Shown: positions 34,411 through 47,881 of the stretch, one piece after another
Position numbering within the stretch: the stretch's first letter is position 1
Layout: the number at the start of each line of letters is the position of its first letter
Assembly: GCA_954871525.1 (NCBI GenBank)
Contig: OX940862.1
Location: forward strand, 39,238,232 to 39,302,231
DNA length: 64,000 bases
Origin: Parietaria judaica
Taxonomy: Eukaryota > Streptophyta > Magnoliopsida > Rosales > Urticaceae
Reading direction: 5' to 3'
Program-made: the position numbers and the translations under genes
Notes under the pieces: generated by a model
Databases searched by the model: none
What the model saw: the letters and a program-made list of their open reading frames with translations, nothing else
What the model was told of the DNA's origin: nothing

Positions 34411-35699
34411 TTTTAATTGTTGTAGTTTTATTAATATAATTTTGAATTGTTGTGAGTTATTTTGTTATTTGAAAAAGTATTAAATGTAATGTTGGATTGT
34501 TGTGAGTGATTTTGTTGTTTTAAAACTATTAAATGTAATATTTAATTGCTGTAGTGATTTTGTTGTTTTAAAATTATTAAATGTAATGTTTAACTGTTGT
34601 AAGCGATTATGTTGTTTTAATATTAAATTTAATGATGAATTGTTCGAAGTGATTTTGTTGTTTTAAAATTAATAAATGTAATGAAGTATGATACTCGCCG
34701 CGGCACAATGTTAACAATGCCTTGGCAAGACCTATTGACTCATGATTAATAACCGTAGTCGAACTCACGCCACGGCATATCAAAATCTATGCCTCGGCAT
34801 TTTTACAATGGCCGCGGCAGAATGGTAGTAACGCCGCGGCGTTTAGTGACTTACAGAGTCCATGCTCTCTGTATAATTTGAAACAACATATAGGCCTCGG
34901 CATGGTATCACCAAGCCGTGGCTTCGTTGGCCATGCCAAGGCATGGGTAACAGAATGCCGCAGCTTACATCGTCTGTTTACCAAAGTACCCTCACAATAT
35001 GCAACTCGCCGAGGCCTCTCTTGAAAGTGCCGCGGCGAGTTGCATAATCAAGAGGGCAAATTTGTAAATTAAAATGAAGCCACAGCGTGTTCATTCAAAT
35101 GCCGCGGCATGATAAGTAAATTTACAATGTAACTATTAGTTATCATATTAATTGTAACACAATTTTAGTAAATTAAATTATCTCATTAATAAACTATGAA
35201 AATGTTGATAATTTTATTATAAAAAAAAACAAAATAATGCACTTAATAATGATAACTAAATGATCTTTCAAACAAAAAACACAACATAGTACTATTAATT
35301 ATATAATTTTTCAAACCAAAAATATAAAAAATTAATATAATTACAGTTTAATTTTATGGGTTTAAAGTCTAGGGTAAAATTGTAAAAATTAATTAACCAC
35401 GCCGCGGCTTATTTTGTAGAAGCCACGGCTTTATCTCAAACGTCGGATATATCCGTTGCAGAAACTGAACACGCCGCGGCATATTGAACCCCTGCCGCGG
35501 CTTTCTATCGCTGACACAAAAACGGCTAGTTTTTTTTTTCACCCGAATTATTACCCCACAACGGTAATAAACGGCTATATTTGTTAACAACGTTTAAATT
35601 CACACAAATTTTCTATTTAAACCTATACTTGTTCACATTTTATTCTATGTTTCATCAAATTAATCCTTAGATTCAAAAATATCATCATTTTACTTTGTT

Positions 35700-36167
35700 A
35701 TGGATGATCCGTCTTGTTTCGGTTCGTCATCGGAATATCATCAGGGATTCTTTTTCGGGTTTACCTCTTCCTCTTCCTCCGATGATGATAGTTTTTCTAT
35801 GGATACAAGTTCCAATAATACTATTGTCATATCCTCCGACGACACCGAGGAGTTTGAAATGCCTCCGAATCCAACTCTAAATCGGACCTCTCGTGCCGGT
35901 GGGCCACGACCGACGAGGGGCCGTGGGCGTGGGCGTGGGCGTGGGCGTGGGCGTGGGCGGGGACGTGGTAGGCCACCGTCTTTTCTATGGGAAACAGATT
36001 TTCAAATGAGGCTCAAATGGAACAATGAGACTCAAACTCAAGATAGGTACGCCAAATGCAAATGGTGCCGTCAAGAGATTCTCGCAATCGTTGAACGAGG
36101 CACAACTCATTTACGCCGACATGCTAATCGTTGTCGTAGAGATTTAGGTATTGATGACGAATTATGA
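35700..36167 (+). CDS. BED zinc finger protein, copy 21 (longest, 155 aa)
   Basis: Six CGTGGG hexamers lengthen the Arg-Gly run by six residues over the 149-aa form. All else matches the common form. The expansion contributes to the largest monomer step in the window (1,759 bp to copy 22). In the following spacer one word is changed to GCATCGGC (near 36652), shared with the spacers after copies 27 and 29. Confidence 0.82.
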   Translation: MDDPSCFGSSSEYHQGFFFGFTSSSSSDDDSFSMDTSSNNTIVISSDDTEEFEMPPNPTLNRTSRAGGPRPTRGRGRGRGRGRGRGRGRGRPPSFLWETDFQMRLKWNNETQTQDRYAKCKWCRQEILAIVERGTTHLRRHANRCRRDLGIDDEL

Positions 36168-37458
36168 TTTTAATTGTTGTAGTTTTATTAATATAATTTT
36201 GAATTGTTGTGAGTTATTTTGTTATTTGAAAAAGTATTAAATGTAATGTTGGATTGTTGTGAGTGATTTTGTTGTTTTAAAACTATTAAATGTAATATTT
36301 AATTGCTGTAAGTGATTTTGTTGTTTTAAAATTATTAAATGTAATGTTTAACTGTTGTAAGCGATTATGTTGTTTTAATATTAAATTTAATGATGAATTG
36401 TTCGAAGTGATTTTGTTGTTTTAAAATTAATAAATGTAATGAAGTATGATACTCGCCGCGGCACAATGTTAACAATGCCTTGGCAAGACCTATTGACTCA
36501 TGATTAATAACCGTAGTCGAACTCACGCCACGGCATATCAAAATCTATGCCTCGGCATTTTTACAATGGCCGCGGCAGAATGGTAGTAACGCCGCGGCGT
36601 TTAGTGACTTACAGAGTCCATGCTCTCTGTATAATTTGAAACAACATATAGGCATCGGCATGGTATCACCAAGCCGTGGCTTCGTTGGCCATGCCAAGGC
36701 ATGGGTAACAGAATGCCGCAGCTTACATCGTCTGTTTACCAAAGTACCCTCACAATATGCAACTCGCCGAGGCCTCTCTTGAAAGTGCCGCGGCGAGTTG
36801 CATAATCAAGAGGGCAAATTTGTAAATTAAAATGAAGCCACAGCGTGTTCATTCAAATGCCGCGGCATGATAAGTAAATTTACAATGTAACTATTAGTTA
36901 TCATATTAATTGTAACACAATTTTAGTAAATTAAATTATCTCATTAATAAACTATGAAAATGTTGATAATTTTATTACAAAAAAAAACAAAATAATGCAC
37001 TTAATAATGATAACTAAATGATCTTTCAAACAAAAAACACAACATAGTACTATTAATTATATAATTTTTCAAACCAAAAATATAAAAAATTAATATAATT
37101 ACAGTTTAATTTTATGGGTTTAAAGTCTAGGGTAAAATTGTAAAAATTAATTAACCACGCCGCGGCTTATTTTGTAGAAGCCACGGCTTTATCTCAAACG
37201 TCGGATATATCCGTTGCAGAAACTGAACACGCCGCGGCATATTGAACCCCTGCCGCGGCTTTCTATCGCTGACACAAAAACGGCTAGTTTTTTTTTTTCA
37301 CCCGAATTATTACCCCACAACGGTAATAAACGGCTATATTTGTTAACAACGTTTAAATTCACACAAATTTTCTATTTAAACCTATACTTGTTCACATTTT
37401 ATTCTATGTTTCATCAAATTAATCCTTAGATTCAAAAATATCATCATTTTACTTTGTT

Positions 37459-37902
37459 ATGGATGATCCGTCTTGTTTCGGTTCGTCATCGGAATATCAT
37501 CAGGTATTCTTTTTCGGGTTTACCTCTTCCTCTTCCTCCGATGATGATAGTTTTTCTATGGATACAAGTTCCAATAATACTATTGTCATATCCTCCGACG
37601 ACACCGAGGAGTTTGAAATGCCTCCGAATCCAACTCTAAATCGGACCTCTCGTGCCGGTGGGCCACGACCGACGAGGGGCCGTGGGCGTGGGCGGGGACG
37701 TGGTAGGCCACCGTCTTTTCTATGGGAAACAGATTTTCAAATGAGGCTCAAATGGAACAATGAGACTCAAACTCAAGATAGGTACGCCAAATGCAAATGG
37801 TGCCGTCAAGAGATTCTCGCAATCGTTGAACGAGGCACAACTCATTTACGCCGACATGCTAATCGTTGTCGTAGAGATTTAGGTATTGATGACGAATTAT
37901 GA
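37459..37902 (+). CDS. BED zinc finger protein, copy 22 (short, 147 aa)
   Basis: Only two CGTGGG hexamers, the minimum seen, directly after the longest copy. G16V in the N-terminal region (HQVFFF). RGRP and finger intact. Confidence 0.8.
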   Translation: MDDPSCFGSSSEYHQVFFFGFTSSSSSDDDSFSMDTSSNNTIVISSDDTEEFEMPPNPTLNRTSRAGGPRPTRGRGRGRGRGRPPSFLWETDFQMRLKWNNETQTQDRYAKCKWCRQEILAIVERGTTHLRRHANRCRRDLGIDDEL

Positions 37903-39193
37903 TTTTAATTGTTGTAGTTTTATTAATATAATTTTGAATTGTTGTGAGTTATTTTGTTATTTGAAAAAGTATTAAATGTAATGTTGGATTGTTGTGAGTG
38001 ATTTTGTTGTTTTAAAACTATTAAATGTAATATTTAATTGCTGTAAGTGATTTTGTTGTTTTAAAATTATTAAATGTAATGTTTAACTGTTGTAAGCGAT
38101 TATGTTGTTTTAATATTAAATTTAATGATGAATTGTTCGAAGTGATTTTGTTGTTTTAAAATTAATAAATGTAATGAAGTATGATACTCGCCGCGGCACA
38201 ATGTTAACAATGCCTTGGCAAGACCTATTGACTCATGATTAATAACCGTAGTCGAACTCACGCCACGGCATATCAAAATCTATGCCTCGGCATTTTTACA
38301 ATGGCCGCGGCAGAATGGTAGTAACGCCGCGGCGTTTAGTGACTTACAGAGTCCATGCTCTCTGTATAATTTGAAACAACATATAGGCCTCGGCATGGTA
38401 TCACCAAGCCGTGGCTTCGTTGGCCATGCCAAGGCATGGGTAACAGAATGCCGCAGCTTACATCGTCTGTTTACAAAAGTACCCTCACAATATGCAACTC
38501 GCCGAGGCCTCTCTTGAAAGTGCCGCGGCGAGTTGCATAATCAAGAGGGCAAATTTGTAAATTAAAATGAAGCCACAGCGTGTTCATTCAAATGCCGCGG
38601 CATGATAAGTAAATTTACAATGTAACTATTAGTTATCATATTAATTGTAACACAATTTTAGTAAATTAAATTATCTCATTAATAAACTATGAAAATGTTG
38701 ATAATTTTATTACAAAAAAAAACAAAATAATGCACTTAATAATGATAACTAAATGATCTTTCAAACAAAAAACACAACATAGTACTATTAATTATATAAT
38801 TTTTCAAACCAAAAATATAAAAAATTAATATAATTACAGTTTAATTTTATGGGTTTAAAGTCTAGGGTAAAATTGTAAAAATTAATTAACCACGCCGCGG
38901 CTTATTTTGTAGAAGCCACGGCTTTATCTCAAACGTCGGATATATCCGTTGCAGAAACTGAACACGCCGCGGCATATTGAACCCCTGCCGCGGCTTTCTA
39001 TCGCTGACACAAAAACGGCTAGTTTTTTTTTTCACCCGAATTATTACCCCACAACGGTAATAAACGGCTATATTTGTTAACAACGTTTAAATTCACACAA
39101 ATTTTCTATTTAAACCTATACTTGTTCACATTTTATTCTATGTTTCATACAAATTAATCCTTAGATTCAAAAATATCATCATTTTACTTTGTT

Positions 39194-39649
39194 ATGGATG
39201 ATCCGTCTTGTTTCGGTTCGTCATCGGAATATCATCAGGGATTCTTTTTCGGGTTTACCTTTTCCTCTTCCTCCGATGATGATAGTTTTTCTATGGATAC
39301 AAGTTCCAATAATACTATTGTCATATCCTCCGACGACACCGAGGAGTTTGAAATGCCTCCGAATCCAACTCTAAATCGGACCTCTCGTGCCGGTGGGCCA
39401 CGACCGACGAGGGGCCGTGGGCGTGGGCGTGGGCGTGGGCGGGGACGTGGTAGGCCACCGTCTTTTCTATGGGAAACAGATTTTCAAATGAGGCTCAAAT
39501 GGAACAATGAGACTCAAACTCAAGATAGGTACGCCAAATGCAAATGGTGCCGTCAAGAGATTCTCGCAATCGTTGAACGAGGCACAACTCATTTACGCCG
39601 ACATGCTAATCGTTGTCGTAGAGATTTAGGTATTGATGACGAATTATGA
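39194..39649 (+). CDS. BED zinc finger protein, copy 23
   Basis: 151 aa with S23F at the head of the serine run. A one-base insertion in the leader ('ttcatacaaatt' near 39149) shortens the upstream ORF to MFHTN. Confidence 0.8.
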   Translation: MDDPSCFGSSSEYHQGFFFGFTFSSSSDDDSFSMDTSSNNTIVISSDDTEEFEMPPNPTLNRTSRAGGPRPTRGRGRGRGRGRGRGRPPSFLWETDFQMRLKWNNETQTQDRYAKCKWCRQEILAIVERGTTHLRRHANRCRRDLGIDDEL

Positions 39650-40939
39650 TTTTAATTGTTGTAGTTTTATTAATATAATTTTGAATTGTTGTGAGTTATT
39701 TTGTTATTTGAAAAAGTATTAAATGTAATGTTGGATTGTTGTGAGTGATTTTGTTGTTTTAAAACTATTAAATGTAATATTTAATTGCTGTAAGTGATTT
39801 TGTTGTTTTAAAATTATTAAATGTAATGTTTAACTGTTGTAAGCGATTATGTTGTTTTAATATTAAATTTAATGATGAATTGTTCGAAGTGATTTTGTTG
39901 TTTTAAAATTAATAAATGTAATGAAGTATGATACTCGCCGCGGCACAATGTTAACAATGCCTTGGCAAGACCTATTGACTCATGATTAATAACCGTAGTC
40001 GAACTCACGCCACGGCATATCAAAATCTATGCCTCGGCATTTTTACAATGGCCGCGGCAGAATGGTAGTAACGCCGCGGCGTTTAGTGACTTACAGAGTC
40101 CATGCTCTCTGTATAATTTGAAACAACATATAGGCCTCGGCATGGTATCACCAAGCCGTGGCTTCGTTGGCCATGCCAAGGCATGGGTAACAGAATGCCG
40201 CAGCTTACATCGTCTGTTTACAAAAGTACCCTCACAATATGCAACTCGCCGAGGCCTCTCTTGAAAGTGCCGCGGCGAGTTGCATAATCAAGAGGGCAAA
40301 TTTGTAAATTAAAATGAAGCCACAGCGTGTTCATTCAAATGCCGCGGCATGATAAGTAAATTTACAATGTAACTATTAGTTATCATATTAATTGTAACAC
40401 AATTTTAGTAAATTAAATTATCTCATTAATAAACTATGAAAATGTTGATAATTTTATTATAAAAAAAAACAAAATAATGCACTTAATAATGATGACTAAA
40501 TGATCTTTCAAACAAAAAACACAACATAGTACTATTAATTATATAATTTTTCAAACCAAAAATATAAAAAATTAATATAATTACAGTTTAATTTTATGGG
40601 TTTAAAGTCTAGGGTAAAATTGTAAAAATTAATTAACCACGCCGCGGCTTATTTTGTAGAAGCCACGGCTTTATCTCAAACGTCGGATATATCCGTTGCA
40701 GAAACTGAACACGCCGCGGCATATTGAACCCCTGCCGCGGCTTTCTATCGCTGACACAAAAACGGCTAGTTTTTTTTTTCACCCGAATTATTACCCCACA
40801 ACGGTAATAAACGGCTATATTTGTTAACAACGTTTAAATTCACACAAATTTTCTATTTAAACCTATACTTGTTCACATTTTATTCTATGTTTCATCAAAT
40901 TAATCCTTAGATTCAAAAATATCATCATTTTACTTTGTT

Positions 40940-41401
40940 ATGGATGATCCGTCTTGTTTCGGTTCGTCATCGGAATATCATCAGGGATTCTTTTTCGGGT
41001 TTACCTCTTCCTCTTCCTCCGATGATGATAGTTTTTCTATGGATACAAGTTCCAATAATACTATTGTCATATCCTCCGACGACACCGAGGAGTTTGAAAT
41101 GCCTCCGAATCCAACTCTAAATCGGACCTCTCGTGCCGGTGGGCCACGACCGACGAGGGGCCGTGGGCGTGGGCGTGGGCGTGGGCGTGGGCGGGGACGT
41201 GGTAGGCCACCGTCTTTTCTATGGGAAACAGATTTTCAAATGAGGCTCAAATGGAACAATGAGACTCAAACTCAAGATAGGTACGCCAAATGCAAATGGT
41301 GCCGTCAAGAGATTCTCGCAATCGTTGAACGAGGCACAACTCATTTACGCCGACATGCTAATCGTTGTCGTAGAGATTTAGGTATTGATGACGAATTATG
41401 A
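40940..41401 (+). CDS. BED zinc finger protein, copy 24 (153 aa)
   Basis: Five hexamers; otherwise the common form. Upstream AT-rich DNA has 'gatgactaaatg', shared with the leaders of copies 25-27. Confidence 0.82.
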   Translation: MDDPSCFGSSSEYHQGFFFGFTSSSSSDDDSFSMDTSSNNTIVISSDDTEEFEMPPNPTLNRTSRAGGPRPTRGRGRGRGRGRGRGRGRPPSFLWETDFQMRLKWNNETQTQDRYAKCKWCRQEILAIVERGTTHLRRHANRCRRDLGIDDEL

Positions 41402-42691
41402 TTTTAATTGTTGTAGTTTTATTAATATAATTTTGAATTGTTGTGAGTTATTTTGTTATTTGAAAAAGTATTAAATGTAATGTTGGATTGTTGTGAGTGA
41501 TTTTGTTGTTTTAAAACTATTAAATGTAATATTTAATTGCTGTAAGTGATTTTGTTGTTTTAAAATTATTAAATGTAATGTTTAACTGTTGTAAGCGATT
41601 ATGTTGTTTTAATATTAAATTTAATGATGAATTGTTCGAAGTGATTTTGTTGTTTTAAAATTAATAAATGTAATGAAGTATGATACTCGCCGCGGCACAA
41701 TGTTAACAATGCCTTGGCAAGACCTATTGACTCATGATTAATAACCGTAGTCGAACTCACGCCACGGCATATCAAAATCTATGCCTCGGCATTTTTACAA
41801 TGGCCGCGGCAGAATGGTAGTAACGCCGCGGCGTTTAGTGACTTACAGAGTCCATGCTCTCTGTATAATTTGAAACAACATATAGGCCTCGGCATGGTAT
41901 CACCAAGCCGTGGCTTCGTTGGCCATGCCAAGGCATGGGTAACAGAATGCCGCAGCTTACATCGTCTGTTTACCAAAGTACCCTCACAATATGCAACTCG
42001 CCGAGGCCTCTCTTGAAAGTGCCGCGGCGAGTTGCATAATCAAGAGGGCAAATTTGTAAATTAAAATGAAGCCACAGCGTGTTCATTCAAATGCCGCGGC
42101 ATGATAAGTAAATTTACAATGTAACTATTAGTTATCATATTAATTGTAACACAATTTTAGTAAATTAAATTATCTCATTAATAAACTATGAAAATGTTGA
42201 TAATTTTATTATAAAAAAAAACAAAATAATGCACTTAATAATGATGACTAAATGATCTTTCAAACAAAAAACACAACATAGTACTATTAATTATATAATT
42301 TTTCAAACCAAAAATATAAAAAATTAATATAATTACAGTTTAATTTTATGGGTTTAAAGTCTAGGGTAAAATTGTAAAAATTAATTAACCACGCCGCGGC
42401 TTATTTTGTAGAAGCCACGGCTTTATCTCAAACGTCGGATATATCCGTTGCAGAAACTGAACACGCCGCGGCATATTGAACCCCTGCCGCGGCTTTCTAT
42501 CGCTGACACAAAAACGGCTAGTTTTTTTTTTCACCCGAATTATTACCCCACAACGGTAATAAACGGCTATATTTGTTAACAACGTTTAAATTCACACAAA
42601 TTTTCTATTTAAACCTATACTTGTTCACATTTTATTCTATGTTTCATCAAATTAATCCTTAGATTCAAAAATATCATCATTTTACTTTGTT

Positions 42692-43147
42692 ATGGATGAT
42701 CCGTCTTGTTTCGGTTCGTCATCGGAATATCATCAGGGATTCTTTTTCGGGTTTACCTCTTCCTCTTCCTCCGATGATGATAGTTTTTCTATGGATACAA
42801 GTTCCAATAATACTATTGTCATATCCTCCGACGACACCGAGGAGTTTGAAATGCCTCCGAATCCAACTCTAAATCGGACCTCTCGTGCCGGTGGGCCACG
42901 ACCGACGAGGGGCCGTGGGCGTGGGCGTGGGCGTGGGCGGGGACGTGGTAGGCCACCGTCTTTTCTATGGGAAACAGATTTTCAAATGAGGCTCAAATGG
43001 AACAATGAGACTCAAACTCAAGATAGGTACGCCAAATGCAAATGGTGCCGTCAAGAGATTCTCGCAATCGTTGAACGAGGCACAACTCATTTACGCCGAC
43101 ATGCTAATCGTTGTCGTAGAGATTTAGGTATTGATGACGAATTATGA
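42692..43147 (+). CDS. BED zinc finger protein, copy 25 (151 aa form)
   Basis: Four hexamers, protein identical to copy 19. The leader matches those of copies 24, 26 and 27 at 'gatgactaaatg'. Confidence 0.82.
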   Translation: MDDPSCFGSSSEYHQGFFFGFTSSSSSDDDSFSMDTSSNNTIVISSDDTEEFEMPPNPTLNRTSRAGGPRPTRGRGRGRGRGRGRGRPPSFLWETDFQMRLKWNNETQTQDRYAKCKWCRQEILAIVERGTTHLRRHANRCRRDLGIDDEL

Positions 43148-44437
43148 TTTTAATTGTTGTAGTTTTATTAATATAATTTTGAATTGTTGTGAGTTATTTT
43201 GTTATTTGAAAAAGTATTAAATGTAATGTTGGATTGTTGTGAGTGATTTTGTTGTTTTAAAACTATTAAATGTAATATTTAATTGCTGTAAGTGATTTTG
43301 TTGTTTTAAAATTATTAAATGTAATGTTTAACTGTTGTAAGCGATTATGTTGTTTTAATATTAAATTTAATGATGAATTGTTCGAAGTGATTTTGTTGTT
43401 TTAAAATTAATAAATGTAATGAAGTATGATACTCGCCGCGGCACAATGTTAACAATGCCTTGGCAAGACCTATTGACTCATGATTAATAACCGTAGTCGA
43501 ACTCACGCCACGGCATATCAAAATCTATGCCTCGGCATTTTTACAATGGCCGCGGCAGAATGGTAGTAACGCCGCGGCGTTTAGTGACTTACAGAGTCCA
43601 TGCTCTCTGTATAATTTGAAACAACATATAGGCCTCGGCATGGTATCACCAAGCCGTGGCTTCGTTGGCCATGCCAAGGCATGGGTAACAGAATGCCGCA
43701 GCTTACATCGTCTGTTTACCAAAGTACCCTCACAATATGCAACTCGCCGAGGCCTCTCTTGAAAGTGCCGCGGCGAGTTGCATAATCAAGAGGGCAAATT
43801 TGTAAATTAAAATGAAGCCACAGCGTGTTCATTCAAATGCCGCGGCATGATAAGTAAATTTACAATGTAACTATTAGTTATCATATTAATTGTAACACAA
43901 TTTTAGTAAATTAAATTATCTCATTAATAAACTATGAAAATGTTGATAATTTTATTATAAAAAAAAACAAAATAATGCACTTAATAATGATGACTAAATG
44001 ATCTTTCAAACAAAAAACACAACATAGTACTATTAATTATATAATTTTTCAAACCAAAAATATAAAAAATTAATATAATTACAGTTTAATTTTATGGGTT
44101 TAAAGTCTAGGGTAAAATTGTAAAAATTAATTAACCACGCCGCGGCTTATTTTGTAGAAGCCACGGCTTTATCTCAAACGTCGGATATATCCGTTGCAGA
44201 AACTGAACACGCCGCGGCATATTGAACCCCTGCCGCGGCTTTCTATCGCTGACACAAAAACGGCTAGTTTTTTTTTTCACCCGAATTATTACCCCACAAC
44301 GGTAATAAACGGCTATATTTGTTAACAACGTTTAAATTCACACAAATTTTATATTTAAACCTATACTTGTTCACATTTTATTCTATGTTTCATCAAATTA
44401 ATCCTTAGATTCAAAAATATCATCATTTTACTTTGTT

Positions 44438-44893
44438 ATGGATGATCCGTCTTGTTTCGGTTCGTCATCGGAATATCATCAGGGATTCTTTTTCGGGTTT
44501 ACCTCTTCCTCTTCCTCCGATGATGATAGTTTTTCTATGGATACAAGTTCCAATAATACTATTGTCATATCCTCCGACGACACCGAGGAGTTTGAAATGC
44601 CTCCGAATCCAACTCTAAATCGGACCTCTCGTGCCGGTGGGCCACGACCGACGAGGGGCCGTGGGCGTGGGCGTGGGCGTGGGCGGGGACGTGGTAGGCC
44701 ACCGTCTTTTCTATGGGAAACAGATTTTCAAATGAGGCTCAAATGGAACAATGAGACTCAAACTCAAGATAGGTACGCCAAATGCAAATGGTGCCGTCAA
44801 GAGATTCTCGCAATCGTTGAACGAGGCACAACTCATTTACGCCGACATGCTAATCGTTGTCGTAGAGATTTAGGTATTGATGACGAATTATGA
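44438..44893 (+). CDS. BED zinc finger protein, copy 26 (151 aa form)
   Basis: Protein identical to copy 19. The leader has ATATTTAAA at the TATA-like box, a variant otherwise seen in copy 20, six monomers upstream. Confidence 0.82.
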   Translation: MDDPSCFGSSSEYHQGFFFGFTSSSSSDDDSFSMDTSSNNTIVISSDDTEEFEMPPNPTLNRTSRAGGPRPTRGRGRGRGRGRGRGRPPSFLWETDFQMRLKWNNETQTQDRYAKCKWCRQEILAIVERGTTHLRRHANRCRRDLGIDDEL

Positions 44894-46183
44894 TTTTAAT
44901 TGTTGTAGTTTTATTAATATAATTTTGAATTGTTGTGAGTTATTTTGTTATTTGAAAAAGTATTAAATGTAATGTTGGATTGTTGTGAGTGATTTTGTTG
45001 TTTTAAAACTATTAAATGTAATATTTAATTGCTGTAAGTGATTTTGTTGTTTTAAAATTATTAAATGTAATGTTTAACTGTTGTAAGCGATTATGTTGTT
45101 TTAATATTAAATTTAATGATGAATTGTTCGAAGTGATTTTGTTGTTTTAAAATTAATAAATGTAATGAAGTATGATACTCGCCGCGGCACAATGTTAACA
45201 ATGCCTTGGCAAGACCTATTGACTCATGATTAATAACCGTAGTCGAACTCACGCCACGGCATATCAAAATCTATGCCTCGGCATTTTTACAATGGCCGCG
45301 GCAGAATGGTAGTAACGCCGCGGCGTTTAGTGACTTACAGAGTCCATGCTCTCTGTATAATTTGAAACAACATATAGGCCTCGGCATGGTATCACCAAGC
45401 CGTGGCTTCGTTGGCCATGCCAAGGCATGGGTAACAGAATGCCGCAGCTTACATCGTCTGTTTACCAAAGTACCCTCACAATATGCAACTCGCCGAGGCC
45501 TCTCTTGAAAGTGCCGCGGCGAGTTGCATAATCAAGAGGGCAAATTTGTAAATTAAAATGAAGCCACAGCGTGTTCATTCAAATGCCGCGGCATGATAAG
45601 TAAATTTACAATGTAACTATTAGTTATCATATTAATTGTAACACAATTTTAGTAAATTAAATTATCTCATTAATAAACTATGAAAATGTTGATAATTTTA
45701 TTATAAAAAAAAACAAAATAATGCACTTAATAATGATGACTAAATGATCTTTCAAACAAAAAACACAACATAGTACTATTAATTATATAATTTTTCAAAC
45801 CAAAAATATAAAAAATTAATATAATTACAGTTTAATTTTATGGGTTTAAAGTCTAGGGTAAAATTGTAAAAATTAATTAACCACGCCGCGGCTTATTTTG
45901 TAGAAGCCACGGCTTTATCTCAAACGTCGGATATATCCGTTGCAGAAACTGAACACGCCGCGGCATATTGAACCCCTGCCGCGGCTTTCTATCGCTGACA
46001 CAAAAACGGCTAGTTTTTTTTTTCACCCGAATTATTACCCCACAACGGTAATAAACGGCTATATTTGTTAACAACGTTTAAATTCACACAAATTTTCTAT
46101 TTAAACCTATACTTGTTCACATTTTATTCTATGTTTCATCAAATTAATCCTTAGATTCAAAAATATCATCATTTTACTTTGTT

Positions 46184-46639
46184 ATGGATGATCCGTCTTG
46201 TTTCGGTTCGTCATCGGAATATCATCAGGGATTCTTTTTCGGGTTTACCTCTTCCTCTTCCTCCGATGATGATAGTTTTTCTATGGATACAAGTTCCAAT
46301 AATACTATTGTCATATCCTCCGACGACACCGAGGAGTTTGAAATGCCTCCGAATCCAACTCTAAATCGGACCTCTCGTGCCGGTGGGCCACGACCGACGA
46401 GGGGCCGTGGGCGTGGGCGTGGGCGTGGGCGGGGACGTGGTAGGCCACCGTCTTTTCTATGGGAAACAGATTTTCAAATGAGGCTCAAATGGAACAATGA
46501 GACTCAAACTCAAGATAGGTACGCCAAATGCAAATGGTGCCGTCAAGAGATTCTCGCAATCGTTGAACGAGGCACAACTCATTTACGCCGACATGCTAAT
46601 CGTTGTCGTAGAGATTTAGGTATTGATGACGAATTATGA
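46184..46639 (+). CDS. BED zinc finger protein, copy 27 (151 aa form)
   Basis: Protein identical to copy 19. Its 3' minisatellite has lost one 49-bp repeat (junction near 46755), so the step to the next ATG is only 1,698 bp. First half of a two-monomer duplication. Confidence 0.82.
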   Translation: MDDPSCFGSSSEYHQGFFFGFTSSSSSDDDSFSMDTSSNNTIVISSDDTEEFEMPPNPTLNRTSRAGGPRPTRGRGRGRGRGRGRGRPPSFLWETDFQMRLKWNNETQTQDRYAKCKWCRQEILAIVERGTTHLRRHANRCRRDLGIDDEL

Positions 46640-47881
46640 TTTTAATTGTTGTAGTTTTATTAATATAATTTTGAATTGTTGTGAGTTATTTTGTTATTTG
46701 AAAAAGTATTAAATGTAATGTTGGATTGTTGTGAGTGATTTTGTTGTTTTAAAATTATTAAATGTAATGTTTAACTGTTGTAAGCGATTATGTTGTTTTA
46801 ATATTAAATTTAATGATGAATTGTTCGAAGTGATTTTGTTGTTTAAAATTAATAAATGTAATGAAGTATGATACTCGCCGCGGCACAATGTTAACAATGC
46901 CTTGGCAAGACCTATTGACTCATGATTAATAACCGTAGTCGAACTCACGCCACGGCATATCAAAATCTATGCCTCGGCATTTTTACAATGGCCGCGGCAG
47001 AATGGTAGTAACGCCGCGGCGTTTAGTGACTTACAGAGTCCATGCTCTCTGTATAATTTGAAACAACATATAGGCATCGGCATGGTATCACCAAGCCGTG
47101 GCTTCGTTGGCCATGCCAAGGCATGGGTAACAGAATGCCGCAGCTTACATCGTCTGTTTACCAAAGTACCCTCACAATATGCAACTCGCCGAGGCCTCTC
47201 TTGAAAGTGCCGCGGCGAGTTGCATAATCAAGAGGGCAAATTTGTAAATTAAAATGAAGCCACAGCGTGTTCATTCAAATGCCGCGGCATGATAAGTAAA
47301 TTTACAATGTAACTATTAGTTATCATATTAATTGTAACACAATTTTAGTAAATTAAATTATCTCATTAATAAACTATGAAAATGTTGATAATTTTATTAT
47401 AAAAAAAAAACAAAATAATGCACTTAATAATGATAACTAAATGATCTTTCAAACAAAAAACACAACATAGTACTATTAATTATATAATTTTTCAAACCAA
47501 AAATATAAAAAATTAATATAATTACAGTTTAATTTTATGGGTTTAAAGTCTAGGGTAAAATTGTAAAAATTAATTAACCACGCCGCGGCTTATTTTGTAG
47601 AAGCAACGGCTTTATCTCAAACGTCGGATATATCCGTTGCAGAAACTGAACACGCCGCGGCATATTGAACCCCTGCCGCGGCTTTCTATCGCTGACACAA
47701 AAACGGCTAGTTTTTTTTTTTCACCCGAATTATTACCCCACAACGGTAATAAACGGCTATATTTGTTAACAACGTTTAAATTCACACAAATTTTCTATCT
47801 AAACCTATACTTGTTCACATTTTATTCTATGTTTCATCAAATTAATCCTTAGATTCAAAAATATCATCATTTTACTTTGTT

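Noticed and set aside
46709..46963. 84-codon minus-strand frame after copies 27 and 29
   Set aside because: Created by loss of one 49-bp minisatellite repeat; composition is plain AT-rich repeat with many Asn/Leu/Thr.
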